Assembly (NCBI GenBank): GCA_003864495.1
Contig: ML133456.1
Span: forward strand, 3,287,255-3,351,254
DNA from: Nemopilema nomurai
Taxonomy: Eukaryota; Cnidaria; Scyphozoa; Rhizostomeae; Rhizostomatidae
Length of the DNA stretch: 64,000 nucleotides
Direction: 5' to 3'
The notes beneath the pieces are model-generated. The model saw nothing but the letters and a program-made list of their open reading frames with translations, was not told the DNA's origin and searched no databases. Positions 40,301-52,300 of the stretch are shown piece by piece. The translations under genes and the position numbers were made by a program. Within the stretch, counting starts at the first letter, position 1. Every line of letters starts with the position of its first letter.

Positions 40301-43300
40301 CAATCTGCCACCCCGCAGAGCCCACCTCTCCACGGATGTCCCCCCCTTGCTGTCCACGAGTTTACGCAAGTATGGGACCAGTGGGGCCCTTGAAGAGAGT
40401 CTGTTGCCCTCATCCCCGCACGCGAACCGACGGTGTAGCAGATGGTTTGGCTCACGTGCTGTCTTCGCCAGTTGGAGGCAGCGCTGGTCCCGTCTTACGT
40501 CCGGTGGGGGAATGCCACACAACACTGGGAGGTAGGGATTTGGGGTGGCTCTGAGACACCCTGCAATGAGCCTTATACTATTGTTCAAAGCTGTGTCGAG
40601 AGTCTTGGTGTGGGCACTCCTACACCATACGGGCGCGCAGTACTCTGCTGTGGAGTACGCCAGGGCCAGGGTGGTAGTCTTGAGTGTGTTGAAGGTTGTC
40701 CCAGCCAGTCTTTTGAGTAAGGAGTTCCTAGCCTCGACTTTAGCTGCTAGCTTGCTGATATGGCTACGGTAGGTGAGGCTCCTATCAAGCGTGATGCCGA
40801 GGCACTTGGGGGTCTGCTCAAATGGGATGATGGTGTTGCCGCATTTGACCTCAAGTTCTTGGTGGCAGAGCCTATTGGCTAGAAGGAAGAGGCTACTGAC
40901 TGTCTTTGCCTCGCTCATTTTCAGTCTCCAGTTGTAGAAGTACTGGTCAATGTTGGTGAGGTCATGGCTGAGCACGCTATCGAGGTTTGACACTGACTTG
41001 TCTGATGCCATGAGCGCGATGTCGTCAGCATGGACATACTTCCTACTGATTGTGGGTGATAGGTCAGAGGTATAAATATTGAAAAGAAGCGGCGCCAGTA
41101 CTGACCCCTGTGGGACTCCATTTTTTAAGGAACTTCTGGCCTGTCCTTGTTCCGCCAATGTGCAGTCTGAAGCGGCGATTTGTAGTAATGACGTATGTTA
41201 TGTATGGAACACAGGGGTAGAAGGATTAATTAGAATAAGCAAGCATGCGAGCACGTTAGATGCACATTAGAATTACAGACTTTGTTGCTATTCAAAGAGA
41301 GTGTTTTCTTTCCATAATACTACAACTCACTGAGTTTATACGATTCATTGTCATTTGGAGGATGACTCTGAACATCTGCTTGCTTGGTATTCTTTGGAGG
41401 AGCTTTAGAGCAAGTCCTCTGTGCCACACAGTATCGTAGGCTGCTGATAAGTCCACCAGTACTACTCCAGCTTTCTTCTTTTCTTGATAAGCGTCCTCGA
41501 TGTCCTGGGTTAGCCTGGCTACTTGGTCAAGTGTAGAATAGCCTTTGCGGAAGCCAGCTTGCTCGAGTGGAAGGGTTTCGTCCATAATTGGATAGATCCG
41601 ATTGAGTACGAGCCTTTCCATAAGCTTGTGACCAATATGAAGGAGGCTGATTGGTCTATAACTCTTTGGTTCGTCAGCGCAAACCTTCGGTTCGGTTCGT
41701 CAGCGCAAAAATGAATTACTTGATCTGCGTGAAGAAAAATATGGTCTATTTCTAGCTTATCAAGCATCTTCCGAATCATGTCCATATACCATTTGACGAC
41801 GTTATCATATGGAGGTAGAGGAATAACAGGAAGATATTCTAGTTTGTGTCAAAAACATATGATTATTATCATGATGACTCATGTTATATTAAGTGATTGA
41901 CATTTCGAACCGCTGTTGCTTTTACTTCCGGACGCTTCACGCTGAGAACACGTTTTGTTGAACTCTAGATTTCGATTACTTGTAATTCGGTTTTAACCTG
42001 TTGTTATCGAAAGACATGAAAGTTCTGTTCGGTTTATAGTATGATAGTTTATAATATTTTAACAGTTTGCACCTTCTTGTAGTACAATCTGTTACAGCTT
42101 TCATGAAGTTTGTCCATGATCCAACTGGCTGGAGAGCACCAGTGTCTAATTCAGGCTGTATTTCTAGTGTCATCTCTTTACTTATAGCTCCACGTGATAC
42201 TCAAACTACATCACGTCGAAATGCTTCTTCGATCAGCCGTTAGTCTTTGAATTTGTCTTCAAAATCAGGCATTGCTGGAGGGTCTGCCCATTTCTTTGGA
42301 ATAACATATGAACCATAATCTTTCTTTCCGTGATGTAACAGATCTATGTATGGTTCATATAAACGTGTCCCTTTATTACCAGGAAATGATGATTGGAAAA
42401 CCGTTTCCGTGGTGTGGTGCGTCGTCTGTGACCCAGTCAAATTTTGTTGTCGGCCATCAGAATTATCAAAAGTAATGTGAACTGCTCTACCTTTTACAAA
42501 TCCTGTTGGAAGCATCTGAGCATGCTCCATCGTTACCGCTTCGTCCAAATTATTGCTTCCGGTTAATCTGTTAACGGTCAAGTCCATCGCAATTTTTAAA
42601 GGTAACCTGCCGTGTGATGTCAGTGCTTCCCATCCCTGAGCAAGACTCGATAGTGTATGATTCAAGTCCTTGGGTACACTGACAATCCCGTTTTCATTGA
42701 TAGGCCATTTGTCATTCAATGACAGTGCAATTGCATTGAAAATGCACTCTAGCAGAAGAAAAATCTCCAAAGACTCACACAGCTCTTCAGTTGTTGGTGG
42801 CCAGGTAAGTGGATGTCTGTTTGCCAGTTTTCTCCTTACAAGTCTGGCAAAAGCCCAGGTTAGGTCAACTTCTCGTAAACCATGACCCTTCAATGCAGCA
42901 TCGACAAAGGTAACAGGTCCAACTGAGTTGGAATGCAGGACTTGTTTCTTTTGATCAACTTTAGAAAAGGCAATTTCACCTGAGAAGGTTTGCTCGATAT
43001 GTGTCTTCAGATACTTTGTTTGCCTTATATGTGGTTCGCTTAGACCAAAGTCAGAACTGATCTTTGCAAAGTCTTTTGACAACTCAGTCATGAGAAAGGA
43101 TTCTTGATCTTGAATCACCCTTCGCCTAATAATCTCATTAAAGTACCCCATAACTTTCCGTTCCTGCTTCGCATTATATGCCAACGTCTCCTTCTTGTCA
43201 TATGGATAAGAAAATGACGCATAACATTTCTTATGATAATTGACATCTGCTGCAAAAACATCATAGGAGGCACCATTTAGTAAGATTTCCATTTGCTTAG

Positions 43301-46300
43301 CTGCTTCACAATGGCGATCTTGCTCATCCAACAACTTCTTGGCAACCAAGGTTTTCAACTAGTGCTGCTTCTCTTCCGAACAGCGTGCCAACAAGGTTTT
43401 TCAGTTCTTTTTTCTCGTAAAAGCTTGGTTCTCTTCTTCACACTTGTGGAGACTAATGGTTCGTCATCGCTGTAACTTTTACGTGATTCTTGATCACCAT
43501 ATAAGGCATCATTTTCCACAAATTTTGCTGACTGTAACTGTTTAGTTTTTAGACTGGTTCTGAAAGAAACTGCGCATCCTTTATGAGTGTACAATGTCTC
43601 AGTGAAACATTGGGAGAGCCTCAACGATGCCTCACAAAATGCCTTAGGTTGTTAAATACAAACTCGCTTGTCGATTTTGACCAAAGACCAGCATTCTTCT
43701 GAATGGTGTCAAAAGCTACTGACTGGATAGCCTTTTTGTCCTTGTCATCAATAAGCAAATCGCATAAAATACATCGATTAATTTCAGGATCATCGAATTG
43801 CAGGTAGGGATTTGCCGACATAATTCCAATGCTGCAATTACCATATTAGAGTTTATTTATTTTTGATATTTTTGGATGGGGGCTTATTCGAGGGGGGAGG
43901 GGGGCTTATTCGAGGGGGGCCTTATAAAATTACCTGAAACATGTCACATGAAAAGATAATTTTTAAATTTCTTTCTTTTCAAAAAATAAATAATAATCCA
44001 AGTATAAAGTATTTGATCAAGTTACTTACAAAAATATTAATTTTTGTGATAATTCACTAAAATGCCAAAGGCAACCTGAGGAGGTGAAAATCAAAAAATC
44101 GAGGGGGGGCTTATTCAAGGTGGGGGGGGGGGGTCAATTCCAGGATTTACGGTATCAAGCCCTCTTAGTAAAGCTAAGAAAGTCACAGAGAATATTGTCG
44201 ACAACTTACAACTACAAGTGACCTAAAGACATTGACATGAATTCCTGAGGTGACTTACTATCCCGTGTAAACCGCGTTATCGTATGAAAGATATTTGATC
44301 ATAGGAACCTTGTTAGTATGGAGCAAGGCGCCAAAAGTGTTGATTTCTTTTTAGTTCTACCATCTTAAGAGCACCATTTCGAATTTTTGATGATCAGTCA
44401 TGACAACAAACATGCCTATGACGTAATAGGACACGTTGATGCCAAGTAATGCTCGTCTTAGAAGATTATATCGGTGCATTATGGCCAAAACAGTGTACGA
44501 AATTCGCCATTTAGAAAAATTCCGCCATTTTGAAATTTTCGGAAAATTTTAACATGCCACAAGTCTTAATCTATTCCTACATGTTTCTTATGCATGGGAA
44601 TTTTCCATAACAATCTAAGGATCTGGGTAACCAAAATTTTAATGCTTAGAATGAAAGTATATATACAAGGGATCAATATTCCGAGTTGGGACATTTTGGA
44701 AAATTGGTTCTTGTCACGTGACAGTGACGTAATTGACCGAGCGACAAGGCACGGTCAGAGAAAAAGTAAAGTTTTCGAATTTTAAACCTAAATACATTCT
44801 CGGATTGCGCTCTCAATGTTGCTCCAACTTCATAAAAAAACCATAGCCCTACAACGTACAGTTCCAAAGTTTTAGGCGTTTAAAGTTGCAGTTAATCAGG
44901 GGGTAACGTCGTATAATTCTAATGGTATGTTTGTCTATCGCAGATGAATTAACAAAATTGAGCAAAAAATAATCACAAGCGTGATTTCTGCTTCTACTAC
45001 AGCTATTTTAAAGCACATTTTATGCTACAAATCGTGAGCTTTAGATGAATTATTGAACTTTGGTCGTTCAATGTTACCCCCTGATTTTATGAAAATTTTC
45101 TTTAAAGCTTCGGTTTTCAGCTGTATCAACGATTATGATTGCACTTCCGTTGCTAGTTCCACATTTGAATACTCTAGTGCTTAATATTTGACCAAATCAG
45201 TAATACAAACACTTGCCTCTGCTATGTAAAAATTATACCAGTGTTTTGGCTGCTCAAACGATGTAATGTTGGGGTTTTGAGCACTGATACAGTATGAGAT
45301 AGTCAACAAGATGTATTAATGTTCATCGAAAACCTTTCTTCAAATGTTGTTTTAAAATGGAAACAAGACAACCTTTCTTGAGCCCTGCGACAGGGGAAAG
45401 TGGCTTGCGTTGTTTTGTATACTGGGAAATTATAAAGAAAAATGCCAAAAGGACTTGAGTTTGTGACAATGGTTTAGCCAAATTCCAAGAACAGGCGCAA
45501 TTATGGGCACAGGTACATATTCCTTTAGAGGTAAAAGAACACAGCTACACGCTTGTTAATTCTAGACTTTGTGAAAGGGACAGTGAAGACAAAATAACAG
45601 TTCATTGTAACTGTAGAACGAATTTCCGCACTAGAGTAACAGTTTTCGAGAACAGATATGGAACGCGACCTATAGAGGCATGGCTGCAGTGCAAACATTA
45701 AAGTCAAAGCACACAAATGGAGAATGGATAGAGGGCATCCTTCGGTTCATCACACCACCAGACGCAGCAGAATCTGTATTGGTGGGTATGGCCAATGATA
45801 CATACAAGAACATCAGTGCAAAGAGTGGAACACGCAAATTGATTACAAGAAATGTTTTTACAGAGAATGGCAGACGACTCATCAAGACCAGGTTTGTCAT
45901 CACAATGGGTAATAAAATCTACAGGTTAGAAGGAAACAATCATGATGAAGTGGAATGTAATCACGAAGAGGCTGATACCAGACTTGTGCTATTGGCACTT
46001 AAAGAGCAGACTGATGTATTCATTGTTGCAAAAGACACTGATGTGCTAGTGCTGTTGGTGTGGGCATATTCTCAATACCATGTTACACACAAATGGTAGC
46101 TGAAGTATGATGCTGAGAAATAAGCAGACATTGGTGTCATCTGTGATTTCCTTGGATCAGACACTTGCTCGGTGTGTCCTGCTTTTCACGCAATTACAGG
46201 CTGCGATACGACATCGTACTTCTATCAAACTGGTAAGCTTCGTATCTTCAAGAAAGTTATTGCAGATGAAACAAAGCTGGGTTTGCTTGAGTCACTTGGG

Positions 46301-49300
46301 CAGGGCAGAAAGCTGGCCGAAGAAGGTTTAAACAACGTCAGAGAGTTTGTGCGTTCGGTGATCTATTCTGGCAAAGATAATGAAGATTACGTGGAAACAA
46401 GAATTCGCTTGTACAAAAGCTTGAAAAATAAGTCGTCGATGTCTTTGCCCCTAGATCCCGATTCTGTTGTCCAAGTTATCAAACGAGCTCACTGCCAGGC
46501 TTATGTATGGTATCGTTGCGGGCAGAGGACTATTGATCATCTTGACTTGGAGGAATTTCAACAAAACCAAGAAATTATACCAAGTTCAAGAATGTATTAA
46601 GCGTCAAGAGTGTAAATTAAAGTCAAAGACGTAAATAAGCATCTACAATTCAAGAATATAAATCATTATCAAGGCTGGAAATCAATGTCAAGATAGTAAA
46701 TCAATGTCAACAAAATAAATCAATGTCAACAAAATAAATCAATGTCAACAAAATAAATCAATGTCAACAAATCCCAAGATGCCATTCTTCACAATTTTGG
46801 CGTGAAATGACATTTTGTGCAAGATTGGGAAGATTTCTTTCAATCTCTTAACCAAAAGCTTGACGATGCAGAGTGTGGAGTGTGCTACTTACCAGCAGTT
46901 GCGAGAGGTAGCAGGCTTGCGCTTAGAAGATGCAGTCAGTCTGCTGGTTAGTAGCACACTCTGCATCGTCAAGATCGTTAGGATTGATTTACTTTCTAGA
47001 CATTGATTTCCAGCCTTGATAATGATTTATATTCTTGAATTCTAGATGCTTATTTACGTCTTTGACTTTTATTTACACTCTTGACGCTTAATATGTTCTT
47101 GAACTTGGTACAATTTCTTGGTTTCGTTGAAAAATACATTTTCTTGAATTTTGCACCATTCGGCCTACCATACCCGATGAAAAAAACAGCGATTATCAAC
47201 AGTGGAAAGGAAGGGGATAGAGAATCTGATACGAATGACTGTGTAGCAATTCAAGTGTCAAAGTGAATGGAAGTATTTGACTTTATGTCTAGCTTGTGAC
47301 GAGTGGCTACCTTAGACCATTTTTTATTGGTCAGGTATGTTTTTACATAGTTGCCACTCAGTGAATAGCCAAAACTACTAAAGAATGAAAATCGTACATT
47401 TTCTATATATTCTTCAAACTTAATTAAAATTAAACCAACAAGGAAATTTAGAATTAAAAAAAATCTGGGGGCAACATCAAATGAAATGAGCTCAATAATT
47501 AATTTAAAGCCCAAGATTTGTAGGAAAAAATGTGCTTTAAAATAACTGTAATGGAAGCAGAAATCACGCTTGTTATTCATTTTTGGCTCACTTTTATCAA
47601 TGCATCTGAAACAGACAATCATACCATTAGAATTATACGACGTTACCCCCTGATTAACTGCAACTTTAAACGCCTATAACTTTGGAACTGTACGTTGTAG
47701 GGCTATGGTTTTTTTATGAAGTTGGAGCAACATTGAGAGCGCAATCCGAGAATGTATTTAGATTTAAAATTCGAAAACTTTACTTTTTCTCTGACCGTGC
47801 CTTGTCGCTCGGTCAATTACGTCACTGTCACGTGACAAGAAACAAAATGTCCCAACTCGGAATCTTGATCCCTTATATTTATACTTTTATTCTAAGCATT
47901 AACATTTTTGGTTACCCAGATCCTTAGATTGTAGTGGAAAATTCCCTGCCTATCTTGGCAAGGAATCCGAAGAGAAAACATTGACAGGAAAAAAGGCCTA
48001 ATTTTTCCAGCAAATGACCTGCCTATCATCTTTTATGTCAACTGGCTTGATTGCACCACATATGTGGAAACTACACTACATGAAATGCACTACATTGAGA
48101 CAGCATATGTGGAAACTACTCAATGAAGCACTTAACATACGAATAGCAAACAATCTATGCGAGTATTGGCTGCAAGTGTCACACCCCACACATTGTTGTC
48201 TATTCTAATTCATATTTCGCCCTATTTCGCTATATTTCTTTTCGTTTCATTTCGTTGATTATAATAATCCTCCTATGTTATTAATGACAAGCCTTTTCTC
48301 CCAAAATTCTCGATAAATATCGAGTAACTGCGGTTCAAATATCCTGTCATCGCCGATGATCGCAAGGGACAATTTTTTGGTTTTTCTGCGATGGTCGGCG
48401 ATGATCGCCAATGGTTTGCGATTTGTGAAAACCTGACTTTAGGACTCTGGATTATTTGCACAGGTGACGGGGTACTAACTGAGCCCAATGGAACTGTCTA
48501 CAGAGGGTCATTTTACAAAAACAAGAAGCACGGCGATGGATTTGAAGTCTTGAGGTAATATTTGTTTCTTATCAGAAGTAGCTGATTGTTCCCCATTTGT
48601 GGATTTGTACAGATTTAGTACATGCTTTTTTTAAGGAACCTACCTCAAGGCCTATTTCCAAAAGTTCCTTATTCGTAGCCATCAAATGATCAGAATTTAG
48701 TACCAAAAGTTCCTTAAGTTCTCACTTTCGGTGTTTTGACTACAATAAGCCTTAACATTTATTAGAGAAAGGGGCGAGACAGCATATGCGGAAACTACTG
48801 AATGAAACACGATTAGCAAACAATTTATGCGAGTATTGGCTGCAAATGAATGGAATCGGCTTTTTAGTTCTTGATGCTTGCAGTTATAAAAAAATTTCAA
48901 ATCGAGAGGTTCCTTAGGGATTTCGTTCTAGCGACGGCCCTGTATGGATATGTGTCTTTATCAAAGAAACTATTAAGCATGATCGTAGAGACGATACTGA
49001 GAACCTTTAGCTATGTAACAGATGGTATAAATGTCGCCTTAGTTAAGGAAAACGACCCTCGTCGAAGGCAGTATGATATAGTCTGAATGCATTGAATCCA
49101 GAACAGCTTTTCACAAAACAGTAAATACAACCATATGGAAAATTATTATGATGGATGATATCATATGAAACAACGGCTTATTATAATCAACGAAACGAAA
49201 ATGGCTTGTTGCAATTTGGCTTGTTGCGAAAATGGATTGTTAAGCCTACGTTCTTTGGAGGAGACAAGTCTTTGTTTATAGAAAGAGGAAAACAATAGCT

Positions 49301-52300
49301 TATTTTTAAATAACTGCAAGTTACTGGTAACTGTGGGGGCAATCGCCAAATCGCCCCCTCGTTCAGGGTCGTTGATAGACGGCCCGGGCCCCGGAGCCAA
49401 GCTCTGGGGCGGGCCCTTTTGCGCCGCAGTCGAAATATTTAACTGTAAGACCCATATTTTTTGCGGGCCCCGGACTTTTACGCCGTTTACGCCTCTCTAC
49501 GCTCCTGCCCTCGTTAGTATGTTTGTAAAAGCCCTGTATATATGGTCAAAAGAGCACACGGTCAATGAAAGAACCTCTTTTTAAAAAACCAAAAAAGAGG
49601 TAAAATGCAAGTGCATGTTGTTTAATCACTTTCAATTTTCCCACTTTCAAATAGATACTATCAATTGTTGATGAAAGCACCAGTCACTGTTGCTAAAGAT
49701 AAACACACATTTAGCCCACTAAAAATGGTAGAAACCAACTTGCAAACGACAATGACTGATGACCGTTTAAACTAGCTTATGCTAATGTCATGCAAAAAGG
49801 ATCTAACCGATGCAGTCAATGTAGATGCAGTTGCAGCTTGCTGGGCAAAACTGAAGCATAAAAGTATATAACACTATAAAAAACAATAAAACTATATATT
49901 TTAACAGTAACATAGATATTTTTCTTCGTTTAAAAATTCCCTGCAAGCTTAATTTTTCTGAGGATGAAGAAATCTTTCCCCTATCGCTTTCAACCTTGCA
50001 GAAACAAGTTCCTTGTGATAAACAGATCACGAATTTACACTTTATGGCTGCCCCAACAGGCAGCGTTTGTTTAGAAGTGCAAGTTTCTAATGCATTTGAT
50101 GTTTTCATCTTCTTTTTGCAACTGGATGCATTCTTTATTGTTTAACTAGATTAGAAGCAAATCTTTCCTCGACAAAGTTTAACTTGCAGACTATATTGCA
50201 TAGAGGTCTGTGAAATATAATTCTAGAAGTCTGGTTTTTATTACAGTAATGGTCAGACGTACAATGGTACTTATGTATTTGGCTCTAAACAAGGTCATGG
50301 TGTCATGAAGTTCTGCGATGGAAGCATTTATGAGGTACGGTATAATGTTTATTCTCAATGTCAGGAAGTAACAACACGGGAAGACGGAAAAACTGAACGT
50401 GTGTCTGGTCCAGCATGACGGTCAAATATTTATTCATCTATCTACGCGGTAATTCTCCCTCTCGAAATGTTCCCGCCGTTTTCAAATTTTATTAGATCCC
50501 AGTCTTTGCGCATAAGTGTATTCGCAATTTTTAGATAGTAGTAGCAGTAGTAAATTTTATTTGGTCGATTATGATTGAAATAACTTTAGGTTGCAACTGG
50601 AAAAGTTTTACCTTTACTAAATGAATTTTGATTCCCGAGGATGACACACGTACATTTGTTGAGTGATAACGCCGAATCTAAGGTTGAATACAAGAATTTT
50701 AACCATTGAGAATTTTGAAGTCGGTATATATTTGATTTTGACTCAATGTGAAATGTGTTAAAAACATTTTTGTAGACAATGTGGTAAAAACATTATAATG
50801 AGCCTGATATAGCTGCGAACTGATCTTGTTGTGAGAACCCTGTGTACTAATTGGCCTATTTGGTCGGTATAAAGAATAATGATAAGAGCTGGTCCCACCC
50901 AATAGTGTGTTTTCCGTATTGACCGAAGGCGTTACTTTAAGTTTTCTTTTACTTTTGGGTCATGTGATTCCTATCATTTGGAAAACCGACAAATGAAATT
51001 ATTCCTATCAATTTGCTTGCTTGTCATTGATGTTGGCAAATAGAAATTATTCAATCATAGGGGCAATGGCGTTCAAACATGTTTAATGGCGAGGGAAGCT
51101 ATATTCATTGCTCAGGAACTAGCTACCATGGAGTGTGGATCAACAACCGACCTGAAGGTACGACTTAACGAATTTCTGACTGAGAGTTTGGATGCTATAG
51201 TTTTGGAGATGTTAGCTCTAAAAGGAATGTTTGAAATAAGACAAATCGTCTCTGGAAATCGCCAACAAAAACAGGAAATAAAGTAACTAGTCCGATCCAT
51301 ATGACGGTACAATTTGTATGAAGTTAGTTGTGGGACAAAATGCCGTAACACATTTTATAGTGTGATTTTACCTCCTGCAGTAGCGGTTTCTTCATCTGAA
51401 AGGGTGTTTTATAGCATAATATGTGTAATTTAGTCGTTTCATAACATGTAGTGGTGTCGGGCGCTTAGACCCACAAGCCGACCTTAGTCCGAACCACGAG
51501 AAAAGGCGACGACGAGATGGCTAACTTGGAACTTAAGGTTCGATTAATGTCTCACAAAACTAATACTAAGTTAATACATATACAGTCTACAGTTAACTAC
51601 AGAGTATACACGCTTTTTTTTATAAGAAACCTACCACAAGGCCTAGTTCCAAAAGTTCCTCATTCGTAGACCTCAGGTCATCAGATTTTAGTACCAAAAG
51701 TTCCTTAAAAGTTCCTTAATTTTCACGGCATATCAATAAGTCTTAACACTCAATAGAGAGAGGGGCGAAATAGAATATGCGGAAACTACTCAATAAAGCA
51801 CTTGACACACGAATAACAAACAATCTATGCGAGTATTGGCTGCAAATTAATGGAACCGGCTTTTAGCTCTTGATGCTTGCAGTTATAAAAAGTTTTCAAA
51901 TCGACAAGTTCCTTAGGGATTTCGTTTTTAGTAGTATAAGTTCTTTATGTATTTCGGCCTTCTACATGTAGGTTCCTTATAAAGTGGTTCCTTATAAAAA
52001 AGCGTGTAACTATTCCTAACGGACCCCGTCTTAAGGAAGTAAACGTACGATGTGTAAGTAGAACAGTAGATTGGAGAAGACCTCTTCTAATCTACACGAC
52101 GTTACTGAGAACGGATAATAATAATGAACACTGTGGGTGTGACCTTACGATAGCTAATGCACTACAACCACAGAATAATTACGATACAATCATGCAATAC
52201 AACAATGCAATAAACTTATAAAACAATTCAATTCAAAGGCACTGATATTGTGACTCTGAGGTTTGTTATAAGTGAATAATTGTGCTAGATTGCGAACCGC

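Larger units (their letters stand above)
34453..43821 (-). pseudogene. XPG/FEN-like putative transposase of element 1, broken
   Basis: Pieces right to left: [14 protein letters not shown] finger and THKGC (43821-43355), [14 protein letters not shown] and [16 protein letters not shown] (43358-42240), [18 protein letters not shown] (about 42150) and [14 protein letters not shown] (about 41800), [LINE], [20 protein letters not shown] (39910-39542), [11 protein letters not shown] and [19 protein letters not shown] (39440-39036), 39039-38611, [Harbinger], [20 protein letters not shown] and [14 protein letters not shown] (35463-35110), NGYDTTS (about 35020), [16 protein letters not shown] (34957-34682) and an acidic tail with [12 protein letters not shown]...DTD followed by G-[CY]-D resembles the active-site Asp/Glu set and helix-3-turn-helix start of XPG/FEN1 nucleases. 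Cys/His pairs at the N-terminus suggest a zinc finger. The family is abundant in cnidarian genomes. Frameshifts and insertions make it dead. Confidence 0.65.
44590..47953 (+). mobile_element. 3.4-kb TIR element with the same nuclease-like family (element 2)
   Basis: Left end ATGCATGGGAATTTTCC, right end read inward ATAGGCAGGGAATTTTCC. CTT duplication at 44587-44589 and 47954-47956; without the element the element-1 arm reads TTTCTTGGCAAGG as on the left side. Inverted arms about 510 bp (44590-45100 and 47445-47953). A + strand pseudogene with [13 protein letters not shown] and [13 protein letters not shown] lies in the middle. Probable Academ relative of element 1, with different subterminal sequence. 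Confidence 0.8.
32490..48025 (-). mobile_element. 15.5-kb TIR element, probable Academ superfamily (element 1)
   Basis: Left end TAGACAGGTCATTCCCTGG and right end, read inward, TAGGCAGGTCATTTGCTGG; TCA duplication at 32487-32489 and 48026-48028. Inverted arms continue for about 300 bp each (32490-32790 against 44338-44589 plus 47954-48025). The interior holds a minus-strand pseudogene of a protein family with XPG/FEN-like motifs (EADT, DTDV, GxDTTS). Later insertions: PIF/Harbinger (35557-38405), LINE (about 40018-41720) and element 2 (44590-47953, inside the right arm). Academ is the superfamily I know with an XPG nuclease transposase and 3-4 bp duplications; I have not verified it. Confidence 0.75.

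Noticed and set aside
40160..40772. Plus-strand frames across the GC-rich LINE fragment
   Set aside because: Shadows of the minus-strand reverse transcriptase; no independent motifs.
34440..43821. Treating the minus-strand nuclease-like frames as separate host genes
   Set aside because: They are collinear pieces of one protein family, broken by frameshifts and insertions, and lie between the inverted repeats of element 1.
46560..47130. CRISPR-like or rRNA-like reading of the palindrome and 19-bp repeats
   Set aside because: Animal genome; the repeats are direct tandem units without spacers and the inverted arms are a fold-back structure inside a transposon.
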